64,000 bases of DNA from Paragorgia papillata (GCA_035771165.1 JAWNZC010000285.1:2036501-2100500); one strand, 5' to 3'. Counted from the first letter of the stretch, positions 44,138 through 56,985 are shown. Notes: generated from the sequence alone by a model not told the origin. Made by a program: numbers and translations.

Positions 44138-44393
44138 GCATTGGTGGAAACCTCCAGTCAAATGCGGGTAATCAATAAGGCTGCCATCTTGGATCAAGGG
44201 GGGGGGGGCAAAATTGCAAACCCGGATGTAAAACTACTCGGTCCCAGACCTTTCCTACTATTCGAGAGCTATGGTAGGAAAAGTCTGGGACTACGTGGTT
44301 TTACATCCGGGTTTGCACCCCCCCCCAGTTGATCAAAGATGGTGGCAGCCTTCATTGGTTACCCGCACTTGACTGGAGCTTTACTCCAATGGT
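44138..44393. repeat. foldback MITE, about 256 bp
   Basis: Imperfect inverted repeat through almost its whole length. Outer arms CATTGG...CTCCAGTCAA pair with complementary sequence at 44370-44393; inner arms GCAAACCCGGATGTAAAAC pair near 44300-44330. G and C homopolymers occupy matching positions. No coding region. Confidence 0.78.
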
Positions 44394-45621
44394 CCCTCTT
44401 GTTCTCTTTATGATCTCTATGGGTGTTGTGCCATTGTCGCAAAATTGGCAAAAATGCGTACTTTGGAACAGGTAAAAGCATGTTTCCGAATCATTGAATA
44501 TAGCCTTATTTTTAGCCAACTATCTTCTACTTTACTGTTGTGTTTGAATGTGTCAGTTTTGGACTTGAGTGATTAGCATTACACTAGAATCAACCACATA
44601 TTTTTAATTAAAATTTGTAAATGTGTATTACCTGGAAAGTATTTCTTAAAAAAGTGTTCCCTCAGGCTGGGAAATATTATATTTTGCTAATGGTGTTGTC
44701 CCATAGCTGTGGATTTGGACTTTCCTTAAAGAGAAATGTCAGATCCCCACCCCTCGCCCACCCCCTCCCCTCTCGTACAAAAGAAGGCTGCAAAACTCGG
44801 GTACACGAGGGGTCGTTAAGCCCTTAAACCACATATGCATGGTTTCCCTGCGTAGTGAATAACATATCATAAACATTAATCATTCTCATCCTTGTACATC
44901 CATATTTGGGAACCCTCTAGATTGTAGATCTTGACGTTTTCAGACAAATGTTTCATATGATAAAACCACAAGGTTAACAACACTCGGTGAAATATACAGT
45001 GACAAGAAAAGAAAATTCTGTAAAATACTGTTCCTTTGCCATATATGCTCTATACGCGACAGTTCGACTTGACTATGTCTAGGATAGTGTACAGTTTAAC
45101 AAATGATCACTCAGCAATAGGTTTGGCTTACTTTTTCGCGCAGTAACCATCCAACAGCGATAATTTAACCATATACAGTAGTGTAGTTATTGATGGTATG
45201 TTCAGGATTTGGGTTCCAAAAGGATTTTTCTAAATTGCAAAAGTAGATAAGTTGATTCACAACATGAAATGAAGAACGAACTAATTATAAGGTCTAATAA
45301 GGTTAATTTAAGAATTTGTTCTTCGTCTTCATCAAGTTTTTCAATTAATGCAGAGGCGGGTTAACGGCACACGGGAAAGCTGCTGACATGCATGTGCAGC
45401 CAGGTACATTTTGTTGCAAGTAATATGAAATCAATTACTTTACTTGTAACAACCAGCAGAATTAAATGTGCTCCCTATCCCAGCTACCTGTTTATTGGCT
45501 CATAAGAATGGTAAGAATATCTAGCAAATGCGAAGTCCTTTGACAAGGGCCCCAGGCATTATAAAACCCAAGCAGGCAAATACTAAATATTAAGGAACAT
45601 ATGGATCGCCGATGGTATACT
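44394..45621. other. non-coding spacer
   Basis: No gene or clear element was recognised. Short frames (for example 44621-44827) lack any motif. Confidence 0.4.
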
Positions 45622-45869
45622 AACTATTTAATAACCGAGAGTGAGGTCGTTTGTCTCGCAAGCTGTCGAGTGAAACTAATTAGCCAAGACAAAAGAAAAA
45701 TGTCGAGTCGGTCGACAAATGTCGCCTAGTGGAAAACCGCCTTTACGGTAAAATATTAAACCGAGGTCTTGCTGTGTTGACCGAGCGATAGCGAGGTTAA
45801 TACGTTCAAGACCGAGGTTTAATATTTTACCGTACGTAAAGATCGAACGGTCGAGGTTATTAAGTAGTT
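45622..45869. repeat. foldback element, about 248 bp
   Basis: Outer arms AACTATTTAATAACC and GGTTATTAAGTAGTT. An inner perfect palindrome pairs TACGGTAAAATATTAAACCG (from about 45744) with its complement ending at about 45836. The middle is non-coding. Confidence 0.65.
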
Positions 45870-46061
45870 TATTATATGGCACTTTCAAAATCAATCTTGT
45901 ATTTCTTGGTCTTCGCTTCCTTTAACTTCGTCAAAACACCGAACTAGCGTCATTTTCTGCTGTTTCTTTCTCGTCAGGATACTAGAATTTACTTTTATAA
46001 TGTTCATAATTACTCGGGCAACCTGTGGTCGGGCGAGTCTAGGTTTCAGCTTTTTTTGCTT

Positions 46062-46071
<10 letters not shown>

Positions 46072-46092
<21 letters not shown>
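46072..46092 (+). repeat. 21-G homopolymer after T11
   Basis: A long uninterrupted G run, prone to quadruplex formation and to assembly error. It follows T runs at 46051-46071. The surrounding 45870-47287 region has no supported gene. Confidence 0.85.
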
Positions 46093-47289
46093 TTCCACAA
46101 AATGGCATTATTGCATCATCTCGTCAGGCCTTGCGAAACTGTAAGGCGTGCTCGATTTTCGATTTTTCGAGTTCTTTCTTTTCGACAGCTTTGCCTTTGA
46201 TCGAGTTGGGTTGAGGTGATTTCCGCGGTATTAGTGACTTCATCAGTAGTTGATCAGTAATGTTGCTGACAAGGTTTGTCCATGAAGACAGAATAGATCG
46301 ACGAGTATATTACAGACGGGAGAAAATGTTCAAAATGCCGTGTGTCATCAGTACCTAGGAAGCCTTGACTTGAGGACTAGAGGTACAAGAAAGCGCCACA
46401 TAATATCAAAGAACATATACGTACTGTTTACCTAGTATTAAACGTCTTGCTGCTTGGTCCAACAACTACGAAACACATGTGGTAGGCACCGAATAATGCA
46501 AAAAATATGTTTAGATGCATGTATTAGTCGTCTCCCTATCATGAAGGTGCAATATTACATTCGGAAATGTGTTTCAAAAATGCATGTTTAAATATTTTCT
46601 GTTGGTACGATTTACATGAATTCCATATCGAAACCATCGCTTGAATCTGCCGAATTCAGCACTATAGGTTTTGTGGTTTGGTTTGGTTTGGTCTAGTCTA
46701 CTGAAAATATTAAGATCGTTTAATTATTCGGCTAAACGGGCTTGTTGTTTACACCAAATCGCTTCATAGAACCAAGTACTTCATATAAGACCATATATAG
46801 AGAATTTGTGTCGAGCGCCCTTCTGATCATCAAAGTTTTGTACTTTTTAACAAACACTTAATATGCACACGCTGTTCCTCAGGTTTTCTAGATGTGCGTG
46901 CGAAGACCGCGCCAATATTTGCAGAAATCAGTAGCCCGAGTGAACGCCTAAGCAGGCGTCTTGTTCCCAATAAAACTATATAATGCATACTAGAATTTAC
47001 TTTTATAATCACGCTTGGCAAAAATGATAGCGAAATCGCCAGTCGCCAGTCATTGCGTTCAACGGTATACCCCCAAAAATTAAATAAATGCCGGCGACAT
47101 TGCATTTTGAATTTCAAATTATTGTTTCTTTGTGCAGTAACTGCGTGAAACAAGGATTTGCTCTGTAGTGCGATTGTGTATAAAATGATTTGGTAATACT
47201 TGGGTAGTTTTTGTACGAAGTTTTATTTGATTATAAAGCCATATGTCGCTAATAGCAAGCTTTTTTCAAGCCGAAATAATCCACAACTC

Positions 47290-47590
47290 AAGACCTGTGC
47301 CAAGAGGGTAAATACTGTGAGTTTTGGTATTGTGGCAATCTCTTTGTTTTCACAACATCAACAATGGGACACAAGGTGACTCGTATTTGACCAGAGAAGA
47401 GGTTGTATGGATATAGTGTCAGGGTTCTCAAAAAATAGAAAATGAATGTTTTATATAGCATAACCTGAGAGCCCTGAGGCAAAAACCTTGGCTTCACATA
47501 AACCAAATTCTCTCAATAACTCCATCTTTATGTTTGCTTCAGGCTGTGTAACTATGTGAACATGATCACCCATTTTATATTTCTTACTAA
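47290..47590 (-). other. possible exons of a minus-strand gene
   Basis: Between an acceptor-like TGTTTATTTAG (47591-47601) and a donor-like CTCTCAG/GTTATG (47462-47468) the minus strand reads KYKMGDHVHIVTQPEANIKM and continues for about 20 residues. A second open block at 47298-47420 ends in CACAG/GTCTTG. At 51845-51955 another acceptor-preceded block reads NISVTIKVTTVNDSPSLFSL. Together they could be exons of a gene whose intron hosts the nested hAT elements. No family was recognised and phases were not proven. Confidence 0.25.
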
Positions 47591-48303
47591 ATAAACAGCA
47601 ACCTATTAACATACTCATCCCTGTGATGGAGTAGAGATACAGTAAAGAATTGAAATGACAATTGCCATGAAAATTGATGAAATTCATCTTAAATTTGCTT
47701 TAATTTCAATGTGTAAACACAGGAAATAATTGAGTATTTACACATTCACTACACAAATTCAAACAAATGATACAAAAGAAAGGTATTAAATTTATTATTG
47801 TTTAATTACTATAAAATAACTGTAGTTACATACAGTATACAGTAAGTGATATGTAAATAAAACTCTGATTTAGTGTACTTAAATTCAAGATTAAGCCAGT
47901 GATGGATATATAGGGGTGCACACCCCCTGGCCTTGGCCAAGGGGGTGCAGGGAGTGCCAATTGCCTTGTCAAATCCAAGTACAATAAAGGATGCATTCAT
48001 TCAATATCCGTGTAAACTTAAAAGGACCTAGGTATTAGGTATCATAGCTATCTGCTATCATATGATTCATAGATATATGATTCACATATTAGCTATCATA
48101 TGATTCATAGGTATTAATAGGGTATAAAAAAATTTCCTAGTAGGCTTCGCCCCCCTACCCCCCCCCCCCCCACCAGCTCGGCCCCTTGATCCTGCCAGGG
48201 GCTGTGTCCCCAGACCCCTGCCGTAGCTCCCTCAGTGGTGCTCCACCCTGCCTCGGTCGCGCCCCACAGTGCAGGCCTGATCTCACTTCGCTCACTCAGC
48301 ACC

Positions 48304-51300
48304 CAGTGGCGGATCAAGGGGGGGGGGGGGCAGTATAGGCAGGTGCCAGGGGCCCCGCGGTTTGAGGGGCCCCGCGCTTCGCAAAGCCAATTTTTTTAGT
48401 TCTAAGCAGAGATTTGATAGAGTCATAGAGACTAGAGTATTGCACGTGATAATATACACCTACCTTTAAGATATAAAAACTAATTACGGTCCTACCAATA
48501 CTCTAGTACATGTATGATGTAGCTGAAACGCCATATGGAGCTCTCTAACTCCGAATAATATTTGTATTTAATTCATCCCGCTTTCATAAACTTTGGGAAA
48601 GATAATCTCGATATTATTCAGGCTCTTCGCTCCAATCATATTGATAGTTTCGTGTCACAAACGTCACTGTTGTTCTAATCAAGATGTTTACGACTTTTCA
48701 ACTTACACGTGTCTGGCTTCCTAGAGGTCGTTTGCGAGAAATGTCCGCAAAACGTGTCGGCGCGTTCAATATGTTATATGTAATCCGAGCTGCTGGACGC
48801 GTGCCTTGCACCATAGCGACAAGCGAGTAGGAGCACCGAAAGCAGTTCTCCCCCGAGGCCGAACTGATATGTTTCGCCTCGGGTTGTAGCACAAATACAA
48901 CTCCGGTTGTATTTGTCAATCGCCATTCGCCATGAGTGGTCGCAAAAGAGACAGTGGCCGCACTGGCTATTTGTCTGGCCACCAAAAACGCAAGAAGAAG
49001 AAGGAGCAAGCGCAAATGCGCCGTCTTGATCAATTTTACTTGACAAGCTCTAATCCAGGTAGTGGCGATGCCTTCTCTCCTTCCACTTCCAGAACCAATG
49101 CCATAAATGAAGATCATTCGGACTCGGTCAGTGAAAGCTCCATGGCCGTTGAGGGCATTGTTATGGCTGCTGATGAAGATGTTAGTGAAACCGGAGCCGA
49201 ATGCATTCGGGATGAGGCCAAGGATAACAAAGAGTCGAAAGAACAGTCTGAACAAGCTCCGTTAGCATCTGACTGCCACTGGCACAATTTCGCAAACGAT
49301 CTTGGTGCTTGGCCCGATATATTACCTGATGATATGCGTAAGTTCTGGATTGCACGTGGAAGTGATGACTGTCGACATATTGACAATATTGGTAAATTTC
49401 GCGAGTCAGCCAAAATGTGTGGAAGCGAAAAGATTGATCGCTACTGTCAGCTTTCATATTTCACAAAAATTCCACGCACAGGTGAGAAAATTGATCGCAA
49501 ATGGTTGTGCTACTCGAAGATAACCGGACGGATATACTGTTTTGCATGCAAAGTAATGTCTACGAAATTCAGTTCCCAGTTTGTCGTCGGATACAACGAC
49601 TGGAAACATGCGGGTGAACAGATCTCCAGTCATGAAAAACAGCGCAGGCCATCGCGAAGCTATGATTGCCCTGCGCACACGGAAGTTGAGAGGGGGCACC
49701 GTTGATACAGCATTGGTTAACCAATACGAGGATGAAGTGTCTTATGGTCGAGAGCTGCTGAAGCGACTGGTTAGCGTTATTAAGTTTTTGTGCGAACGTG
49801 GTCTAGCCTTTCGCAGTAAAGATGAGCTGGTTGGCTCGGTACACAACGGCAATTAATTGCGGATTGTTGAGCTTTTGGCTGAATATGACCCCTTTCTGGC
49901 CCAGCACATCCAAATGCATGGCAACCAAGGCAAAGGACATGCTTCCTATTTGTCTTCGTCGATTTGCGAAGAAGTTATAAAACTCATGGGCAAAGAAGTT
50001 CTTTCCACCATTGTAGAAGAGGTCAAATCGTTGATCCACTATTCTATATCTGTTGATTCCACCCCGGATGTAACACGTTGACCAACTAACAGTAACAATC
50101 CGATATGTTAAATCTACTGGTCCTGTCGAGCGATTCCTTACATTTCTACCCATGTATGGTCACACTGGAGCCCAAATTGCCGATCACTTGCTGAAGTTTC
50201 TGGCTGAGTAAGGCATTCCTATTGAACTGTGTCGTGGACAGTCGTACGACAACGCGTCGAACATGAGCGGAAAGTACAATGGAATGCAAGCTGTCGTTCG
50301 AAAAAGTTCACCAAATGCCGAATATGTTCCTTGTTCTGCCCATTCGCTCAATTTGGTTGGAAAACACGCTGCAGAAGCTTGTTCAGAGGGCAGTGAAATG
50401 TTTAACCTGATTCAGAGTCTCTACAATTTCTTTTCCGGATCCACTCATCGCTGGGCAATTCTAAAGAAGCATCTCGAGGGACTGCCTGTCGACAAATCTT
50501 TGTCGGAGACACGCTGGTCAGCACGAGGTGATGCGGTGAAAGCACTGAGCAATGGCTACGAGCAAAACAAGAATGCCTTGGAAGGAATTGGAGCTGACTT
50601 GGAACAATCTGCAGAAACAAGAAACGAAGTGTCCGAGCTTCTCAAACGTCTTGAAAAGCTTGAAACTGCAATTTTACTTGAATTGTGGAATGACATACTG
50701 CAACAGTTCCAGAAAACAAGTTGTTCGCTTCAGAAAGCCGGTTTACCCTTGAATTGTGCTGTAAATTTGCTGGATTCGCTTTTGATATTTGTGGAGCAAC
50801 TCCGGGAGAAATTCAACGATTATGAGAAGAAAGGTGTAGAAAGGTGCGGCCATAGTGAGTACGCAGATGCTTCAAGGCGTACCCGCAAACGAAATCGACG
50901 AATCTTCCAGGGCGACGAAGGTGCAGCGGAGGATACAGTTTTGCAGGGCGGCGTCAAATTTCGTGTGGAAGGGTTTTTCGCAATTATCGACCACGTCTGT
51001 GCTGCTTTGAAACAAAGAATCGCTGGCTACAAGACCGTTTCCGAGAGATTTGGCTTCCTTTCGCAGCTTAGCAGTATGTGCGACGAGGATGTGAAGGCTG
51101 GTGCCCGAAAGCTTGTTGAAGCCTATCCAGACGATTTAGAAGAAACCTTCCCTAACGAACTCGTCCAGTTTGTTTATTACTTCTTTGAGCCGTTGCAACC
51201 TGGAGCAAAAGTTCGGAAGATGAGAGTTCCACAAGAGGAGGACAAGAAGAGGTCCATTGAATTATTGATGTTCCTCAATCTCAAACAGAATGAGCTAAGT

Positions 51301-51703
51301 GAAACCTTCACAAATGTGGAAATTGCTTTGCGTATTTATCTCACCATGATGGTCAGCAATTGCACGGGGGAGCGCTCATTCTCGAAACTGAAACGTGTAA
51401 AGAGTGTTTCGCGTAGCACGATGGGACAGACACGCTTAAGTGCTCTATCACTGATGAGTATGGAATCAGACATTTTACGTTCGCTTGACTTCTCAAAGCT
51501 GGCAAATGATTTTGCTTCTGCAAAGGCCAGAAAAGTTCCTTTTTTGTAAAACATTTTGCAGAAACATTGTTTGTAAATAGTACTATTTTGGTTATAAAAT
51601 TTCTCTGATATCTTCCTGTGCATAGTCTTTTTTTTGGGGGGGGGCATTAATCGGCCAAGTAATGTTTGTGCCAGGGGCCCCGCGCAAGCTTGATCCGCCA
51701 CTG
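48304..51703 (+). mobile_element. inner hAT element, 3.4 kb
   Basis: Terminal inverted repeats CAGTGGCGGATCAAG and CTTGATCCGCCACTG, with a perfect 8-bp duplication TCAGCACC (48296-48303, 51704-51711). It is inserted in the outer hAT. It carries one plus-strand transposase pseudogene. Confidence 0.9.
48932..51549 (+). pseudogene. hAT transposase, ZMYM1-like, with frameshifts and stops
   Basis: 48932-49705 has a basic N-terminus (KRKKKKEQAQMRR), an acidic Ser-rich region and a TTF-type zinc domain (KWLCYSKITGRIYCFACKV). The reading shifts frame near 49630-49640. It then passes a TAA at 49854-49856 and continues to SVDSTPD (a catalytic Asp region, near 50060). It shifts again near 50079, passes a TAA at 50209-50211 and continues through GQSYDNASNMSGKYNG to the C-terminal dimerisation domain. 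There the catalytic Glu is in NCTGERSFSKLKRVKS, and the end is at 51549. Two frameshifts plus two stops mark a dead copy. The family cuts and pastes hAT DNA by a DDE reaction. ATG 48932 is the first Met of the conserved frame. Confidence 0.87.
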
Positions 51704-51750
51704 TCAGCACCCCCCTACCAGATCAAGCTGGATCCATCACTGGATTAAGC

Positions 51751-54700
51751 TTTCATAACATTTATCAGATCCAACAGTTTTCAGAAAGCAATATCATGAA
51801 TAATTGTAGACAGTGTTTGGCATAGCAAAGCTGCATAGCTTTTAAAATACCAGAATCCAGCTCTGCATCCTCTGCAAGAGAGAAAAGAGATGGGCTGTCA
51901 TTCACCGTTGTTACTTTAATAGTAACAGATATATTTCTCTGTAGCACTATAAACAGAGGTAAATTATAATGACTAAAAATAATCCCTGCTCTTAGGTACA
52001 TGTACATGAAACCAACTGTGCATATTTTTAGGTAAATAAAGATAAATAGAGATACAGTACATGTACTGTAAGTATATAGGAGCTACAGGTTACATCTTCA
52101 GAAAGTAATACGTGTGTCGGGAGAGTCCTGTTTCAAAAAGGGCATCACAATAAAGCTTTTGGCTGTTATTTACACCATTGGTTAATAACAAAAACAATAA
52201 ACACAGCTATGTTGTACACTGAATATAGGAGAATTGTCTAAGGCAATAATATAAGAGCTGTGCATCTTTGCAGCAAATATTAAAAACAGCTGTATGTACA
52301 TCACTATAAACTACAAACAGACGTACTGTATTGTAGGAGTTGTTACTGCTTAATATAAAGCTCTACAATACTAGACTGAGATAGCAAATCAAAAGTAAGT
52401 GAACTGAAATCTACATTTTGAGAAAGTAACATGTGTAAACACAGCTCTCGTTAATTGGATTTTAAAAGCTGCATGCAGTGAAATAATACATAAGGTACAT
52501 AAACACAATGCTATATGAAAAATAATAGAACAAATAAGCAATAACTATACTCTGTCATTTACATCTTCATACTTTTCAAAACAATTAAATCCATCAAGTC
52601 TATATACATGCAAACCCATCAACAGCAGTTCAAATGTTTCACTGCCTAATTAGTATAAATACTCGAGATTTCTCTCAGACTACTCTACAAATATATCACT
52701 ATTCTTACCTTATCATTTCTCGTTTCAAGTCATCAAAACACAAACTGGATTTCTGTATTTCTCCTGGTCCTTTGAAATTTATTTTCAATATGCCATTCCA
52801 GGGGTTTTCCCTTCATATATTGCACCAACAAGATAAAATCCTTGAAAAGTAGCATTCTACAAATGGTTCGACATCTCAAACGCACGCATCACTCCGACGC
52901 TTCAAACAAATTTACGAGCAAATTCGATAAACAAAAAACATACGATTCTAAGTTAACAATTTGGCTTTCCGATAGGCGAAAAATAAATATCCGATCTGTC
53001 ACAAACAAAAATTCTATACAAGGGAAAAAGTGAACATTTTCTGGTGTCCGAGCCAAAACGCCATTTTGGTAAAAATGCTCACAAAGATCAACTCACGATC
53101 GCGCGAGAACAGAGATCACCATGGCAAACTTGGTACCATTGTGATCCTCCTGACGTCCCCTACTAACCCCCCAAATATTGAATTAGACATAGGAACCCAA
53201 GCTCTTTAACGTACTTGAAAGACAGCGCATTTTCTCAAATTTAAATTCGTTAGCAGGCTCCCCAAATACGCTGACGCCTGCGAAAAAAATGTGGACACAT
53301 GTAACATGCAATTTCCCGCGCATTTATGCCAAGCGTGAATGTTCATCGTCCTTTATTTAATTTATTTTCGTTGTTTTTCGGCTATAAAAGTTTCTTATTA
53401 TGATTTCTTGTTTGTTTCCAAACGTAGGGCATTAATAATTCCCATAATGCCCGAGAGAAATCTCGTCACGTCAGCAACCAACCACAGGACGTGCCATATA
53501 ATAAAACTATATAATGGATCGTTTTCACTCACGTGGTCGGTGGCCCCATTGGGGTGGTGAAACAATACGAAATATTTGAATAAGAATAGACCTAAATTCC
53601 CATAGGATAAAGATTGTACACCATTATGGCCGCCATTTCATTCTTTCGGTACACCAATATCGCCTCCGTGACGTCACATGAAAACGATCTATATCTGGTA
53701 ATCAATAACATCAAATTCAACGTCGTACTCATGGGCTTTCTCTGCTTTCAAAATGGCGAGAGAAGATCCTGGCAAAGACTGGTCACGTGATTCCAAAATA
53801 CTCCAAGATCTCGCCCGTCCTGGGGGGAGCGGTTGATTCGGTTCTTATAAACGTAGAAGGTTGTTGCAAGTCTTGTAAAGTTACATTCGAGCGGTAAGTC
53901 AGATATATTTCAAAAAACTACGTTGATTTACGACATTTGCTGGATATTTCATATTTGTTACCGTTGTTCACCAGAAATGAAGCCGAAGGCGATGAATGAT
54001 CATAAACAGAAACCCACTATCAATAGAACTACTGTGGTACAGGTACTGCTACATACACTTAATATTCGAATGTTGTTGATTGTTGAAATTTATTTGCCGC
54101 CCAGTATAGCGCATTTATGTTTCTTGTCGACACGTTTGAAATTTGTGGAAATTTAATTGTATCTGTCGATTTGATATTCAAACGGCATATTCGAATCTGC
54201 TGTCCTCGTTGAGGTTGTACTTTAATACAAATATTCAATGAACAACAATACCACGATCGACGAACATAATTAGGTCAGCACTGAAGACTTTGACTTTGTA
54301 TATTTCTAAACTTTTTACATTAAATTCGGAAAGTCCAGAAACAAATAAACACTTCTTGCTTGCATTTAGTATAAAGCAAATATGTTGTAGTATAGACGCT
54401 ACTTACTAACTCAGGTGCGTTAATGCCTGGGTCACTAAAATATTCGCCCCAGTTTTCTTTGCTTAGTAATGCGCGGCCGCGTCGCCGATTTTGCGACATT
54501 TAAACTGAACCAAAATGGCGCTTCCAAGGAGCGAGGATGTTCGTTGTTAATTGTCATCGTGGTTTGTCGAGTTTGTCTATATTTATACAGAACGCAGAAA
54601 TTCACAAGTTCAAGACAACACAGTATTGGAAAGTCATGTTCAACGTACATCTCGTAAGATACTCTGCTACACTTCACGAGCAATTTTAATATACGCACAG

Positions 54701-54963
54701 AGCACTTTTTAAATATTCTTGCATGTAAGGTAAGTCGTAATGCTTATATTTATTATATTTTATTGTACTGCACGACTCTCATCTTCATCAACTCTTGTTT
54801 CTGGCTGCTATTCACAAAATTATCGAAAAAGTAACTCTGAACTTATTTAGTTAATACACATTTAGTATCAATTATCATGATTATAATTCGATTCTAGTTT
54901 ATACTTAATTTAATATTTTGTTTATATGATGCCTGATGGACAGAAATAAGAACAACCACAACA
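51751..54963. other. non-coding region
   Basis: No gene is supported apart from the possible exon at 51845-51955. A CRE palindrome TGACGTCA is at 53669-53676, and CCATTTTG/CAAAATGG motifs recur (53050, 53760, 54510). The ORF at 53923-54156 shows no family motif. Confidence 0.4.
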
Positions 54964-54996
54964 GTGAGGACAAACGCTTATACGGTCTGTCCTCAC
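54964..54996. repeat. short hairpin GTGAGGACA/TGTCCTCAC
   Basis: Perfect 9-bp arms around a 15-nt loop. No T-run follows, so it is not a typical terminator. Confidence 0.5.
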
Positions 54997-55240
54997 CTAG
55001 CATTTGAAACATTTATTTACGAAATTAAAGATTCTTTTCTACTATTACAATCGTGAATGTTCTGATACCTATTCTCGTGGTATTACACTTCCCAGTGAAT
55101 TATGGAATTATTGGAATAATGAGTACTTTTTGTTCTTGGAATTTACTGTTTATTCTTGGAAGTAGATGTGTTGTCTTCAATATATGGTTATGTGTCATAA
55201 CTGCAAGTTTATAAGTTGACTTTAAATTGTACTTTTTGCT

Positions 55241-56300
55241 ACACAGTAAAGCTTTAACTGGCCACCAAAAGATCTATCTTTGCAACCTGCTGCCGAAAGA
55301 CAGCACAAGCATTGCCACCGCTACTGTGCAGTTTACAGTTAATTTTAAATTTTATAGTTACTTGATTTTATTAAATGGTGTAATATACTACACAGTAAAG
55401 CTTTAACTGGCTACCAAAAGACACAATATCTTTGCAACCTACTGCCGAAAGACGATTCATCTTGACAGCACAAGAGTTGCCACCACTACTGTGCAGTTTA
55501 CAGTTAATTTTAAATATAATATTATACAGTTGCAATTTAATGTAATTATTAAATGGTGTATTACACTACACAGTAAAGCTTTAACTGGCTACCAAAAGAC
55601 ACAATATCTTTGCAACCTGCTGCCGAAAGACGATTCATCTTGACAGCACAAGAGTTGCCACCACTACTGTGCAGTTTACAGTTAATTTTAAATATAATAT
55701 TATACAGTTGCAATTTAATGTAATTATTAAATGGTGTATTACACTACACAGTAAAGCTTTAACTGGCTACCAAAAGACACAATATCTTTGCAACCTGCTG
55801 CCGAAAGACGATTCATCTTGACAGCACAAGAGTTGCCACCACTACTGTGCAGTTTACAGTTAATTTTAAATATAATATTATACAGTTGCAATTTAATGTA
55901 ATTATTAAATGGTGTATTACACTACACAGTAAAGCTTTAACTGGCTACCAAAAGACACAATATCTTTGCAACCTGCTGCCGAAAGACGATTCATCTTGAC
56001 AGCACAAGAGTTGCCACCACTACTGTGCAGTTTACAGTTAATTTTAAATATAATATTATACAGTTATTTAATGTAATTATTAAATGGTGTATTACACTAC
56101 ACAGTAAAGCTTTAACTGGCTACCAAAAGACACAATATCTTTGCAACCTGCTGCCGAAAGATGATTCATCTTGACAGCACAAGAGTTGCCACCACTACTG
56201 TGCAGTTTACAGTTAATTAATATTTATTTTTAAATACAATGTATTATACATGTTATTTGATTTTATTAAATGGTGTACTATACTATGCAGTAAAGCTTTA
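55241..56300 (+). repeat. 178-bp satellite, about six units
   Basis: Unit starts (ACACAGTAAAGC) are at 55241, 55390, 55568, 55746, 55924 and 56099, with a variant at 56285. The core period is 178 bp; the first unit is 149 and one is 175. Middle units are nearly identical, edge units diverged. Each unit contains complementary ACAGTAAA and TTTACAGT motifs. No ribozyme core was found. Confidence 0.9.
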
Positions 56301-56352
56301 ACTGGCTGGCAAATGACACAATTATTATTTTTACAACCATATACATGGATAA

Positions 56353-56492
56353 TGTATGTTGTGAGTGATGTATATGGTATAATTGTGCAAGCTTGGATAA
56401 TTACTAAACTAACAGACATTCAGTGACATTCATGAAACTGAATGTCAGTCAGTTTAGCAATTATCCAAGCTTGCACATGTACATCACTCACA
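56353..56492. repeat. palindromic element
   Basis: Arms of about 60 nt, including TGTGCAAGCTTGGATAATT and its complement, flank a short loop at about 56424-56434. Foldback MITE-like. Confidence 0.75.
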
Positions 56493-56590
56493 TGCATTTA
56501 ACTAATAACATCTCATATGCATATCCAAAGGCTGCTGCTTAGGAAGCACATATGATAAAGGACTATGAATTTGTTACATTAGCTCTCTGT

Positions 56591-56662
56591 GAGTCTCAGT
56601 AGCCCAATGGATAGAGTCTAACTGGTTATCAGAAGGTTGCAGGTTTGATTCCTGTGACTGTC
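56591..56662 (+). repeat. tRNA-like sequence (SINE head or tRNA relic)
   Basis: A box TAGCCCAATGG (56600-56610) fits the polymerase III consensus. B box GGTTTGATTCC (56642-56652) differs by one base. The anticodon arm is not clean and a tRNA-unlike tail follows, so a SINE head is likelier than a working tRNA. Confidence 0.55.
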
Positions 56663-56771
56663 TGGGGCTTAGAAACATTTTCTGAGTATTTGAGCTTGAC
56701 GAACATCACTGAATGATTGTTACTTATATATAATTAAGTAAAATGTATAAATTTTGTATCTTAATTTTTAA

Positions 56772-56886
56772 TTAACCCTTTAACTCCATATCAGGAGGTC
56801 TTCCCTTGATGAGTAAAATCATCTGGCATTAGGCAGAGTAAAAAATAAAAAGTGCCAAATGGCACAAATGGGAATGAAAGGGTTAA
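56772..56886. repeat. piggyBac-type MITE 1
   Basis: TTAA-CCCTTTAACTCC ... GGAATGAAAGGG-TTAA. TTAA target sites with CCCTTT-type ends fit piggyBac-derived MITEs. Confidence 0.6.
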
Positions 56887-56892
56887 GGTTTA

Positions 56893-56985
56893 TTAACCCT
56901 TTAACTCCCAGTCCCACCATGTCAGGAAGTCTTCCCTTGATGTGTGAAATTGTCTGGCAATAGACAGAGGGAGTGAAAGGGTTAA
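56893..56985. repeat. piggyBac-type MITE 2
   Basis: Same family as the preceding element (TTAA-CCCTTTAACTCCC ... GGGAGTGAAAGGG-TTAA), only 6 bp away. They share TCTTCCCTTGATG internally. Confidence 0.6.

Larger units (their letters stand above)
47897..51742. mobile_element. outer non-autonomous hAT element, split by an inner hAT
   Basis: Ends CAGTGATGGAT and ATCCATCACTG, flanked by a perfect 8-bp duplication GATTAAGC (47889-47896, 51743-51750). Without the inner insertion it is about 440 bp, C/G-rich and non-coding. 8-bp duplications and CA...TG ends are diagnostic of hAT. Confidence 0.85.

Noticed and set aside
54964..54996. Rho-independent-type terminator
   Set aside because: The hairpin has no T-run and the context is eukaryotic.
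55241..56300. A second ribozyme satellite
   Set aside because: No CTGATGA plus GAAA core or other known self-cleaving motif was found in the 178-bp unit.
56591..56662. Functional tRNA gene
   Set aside because: The A and B boxes are good, but the anticodon stem and acceptor pairing are not clean; a SINE head is likelier.
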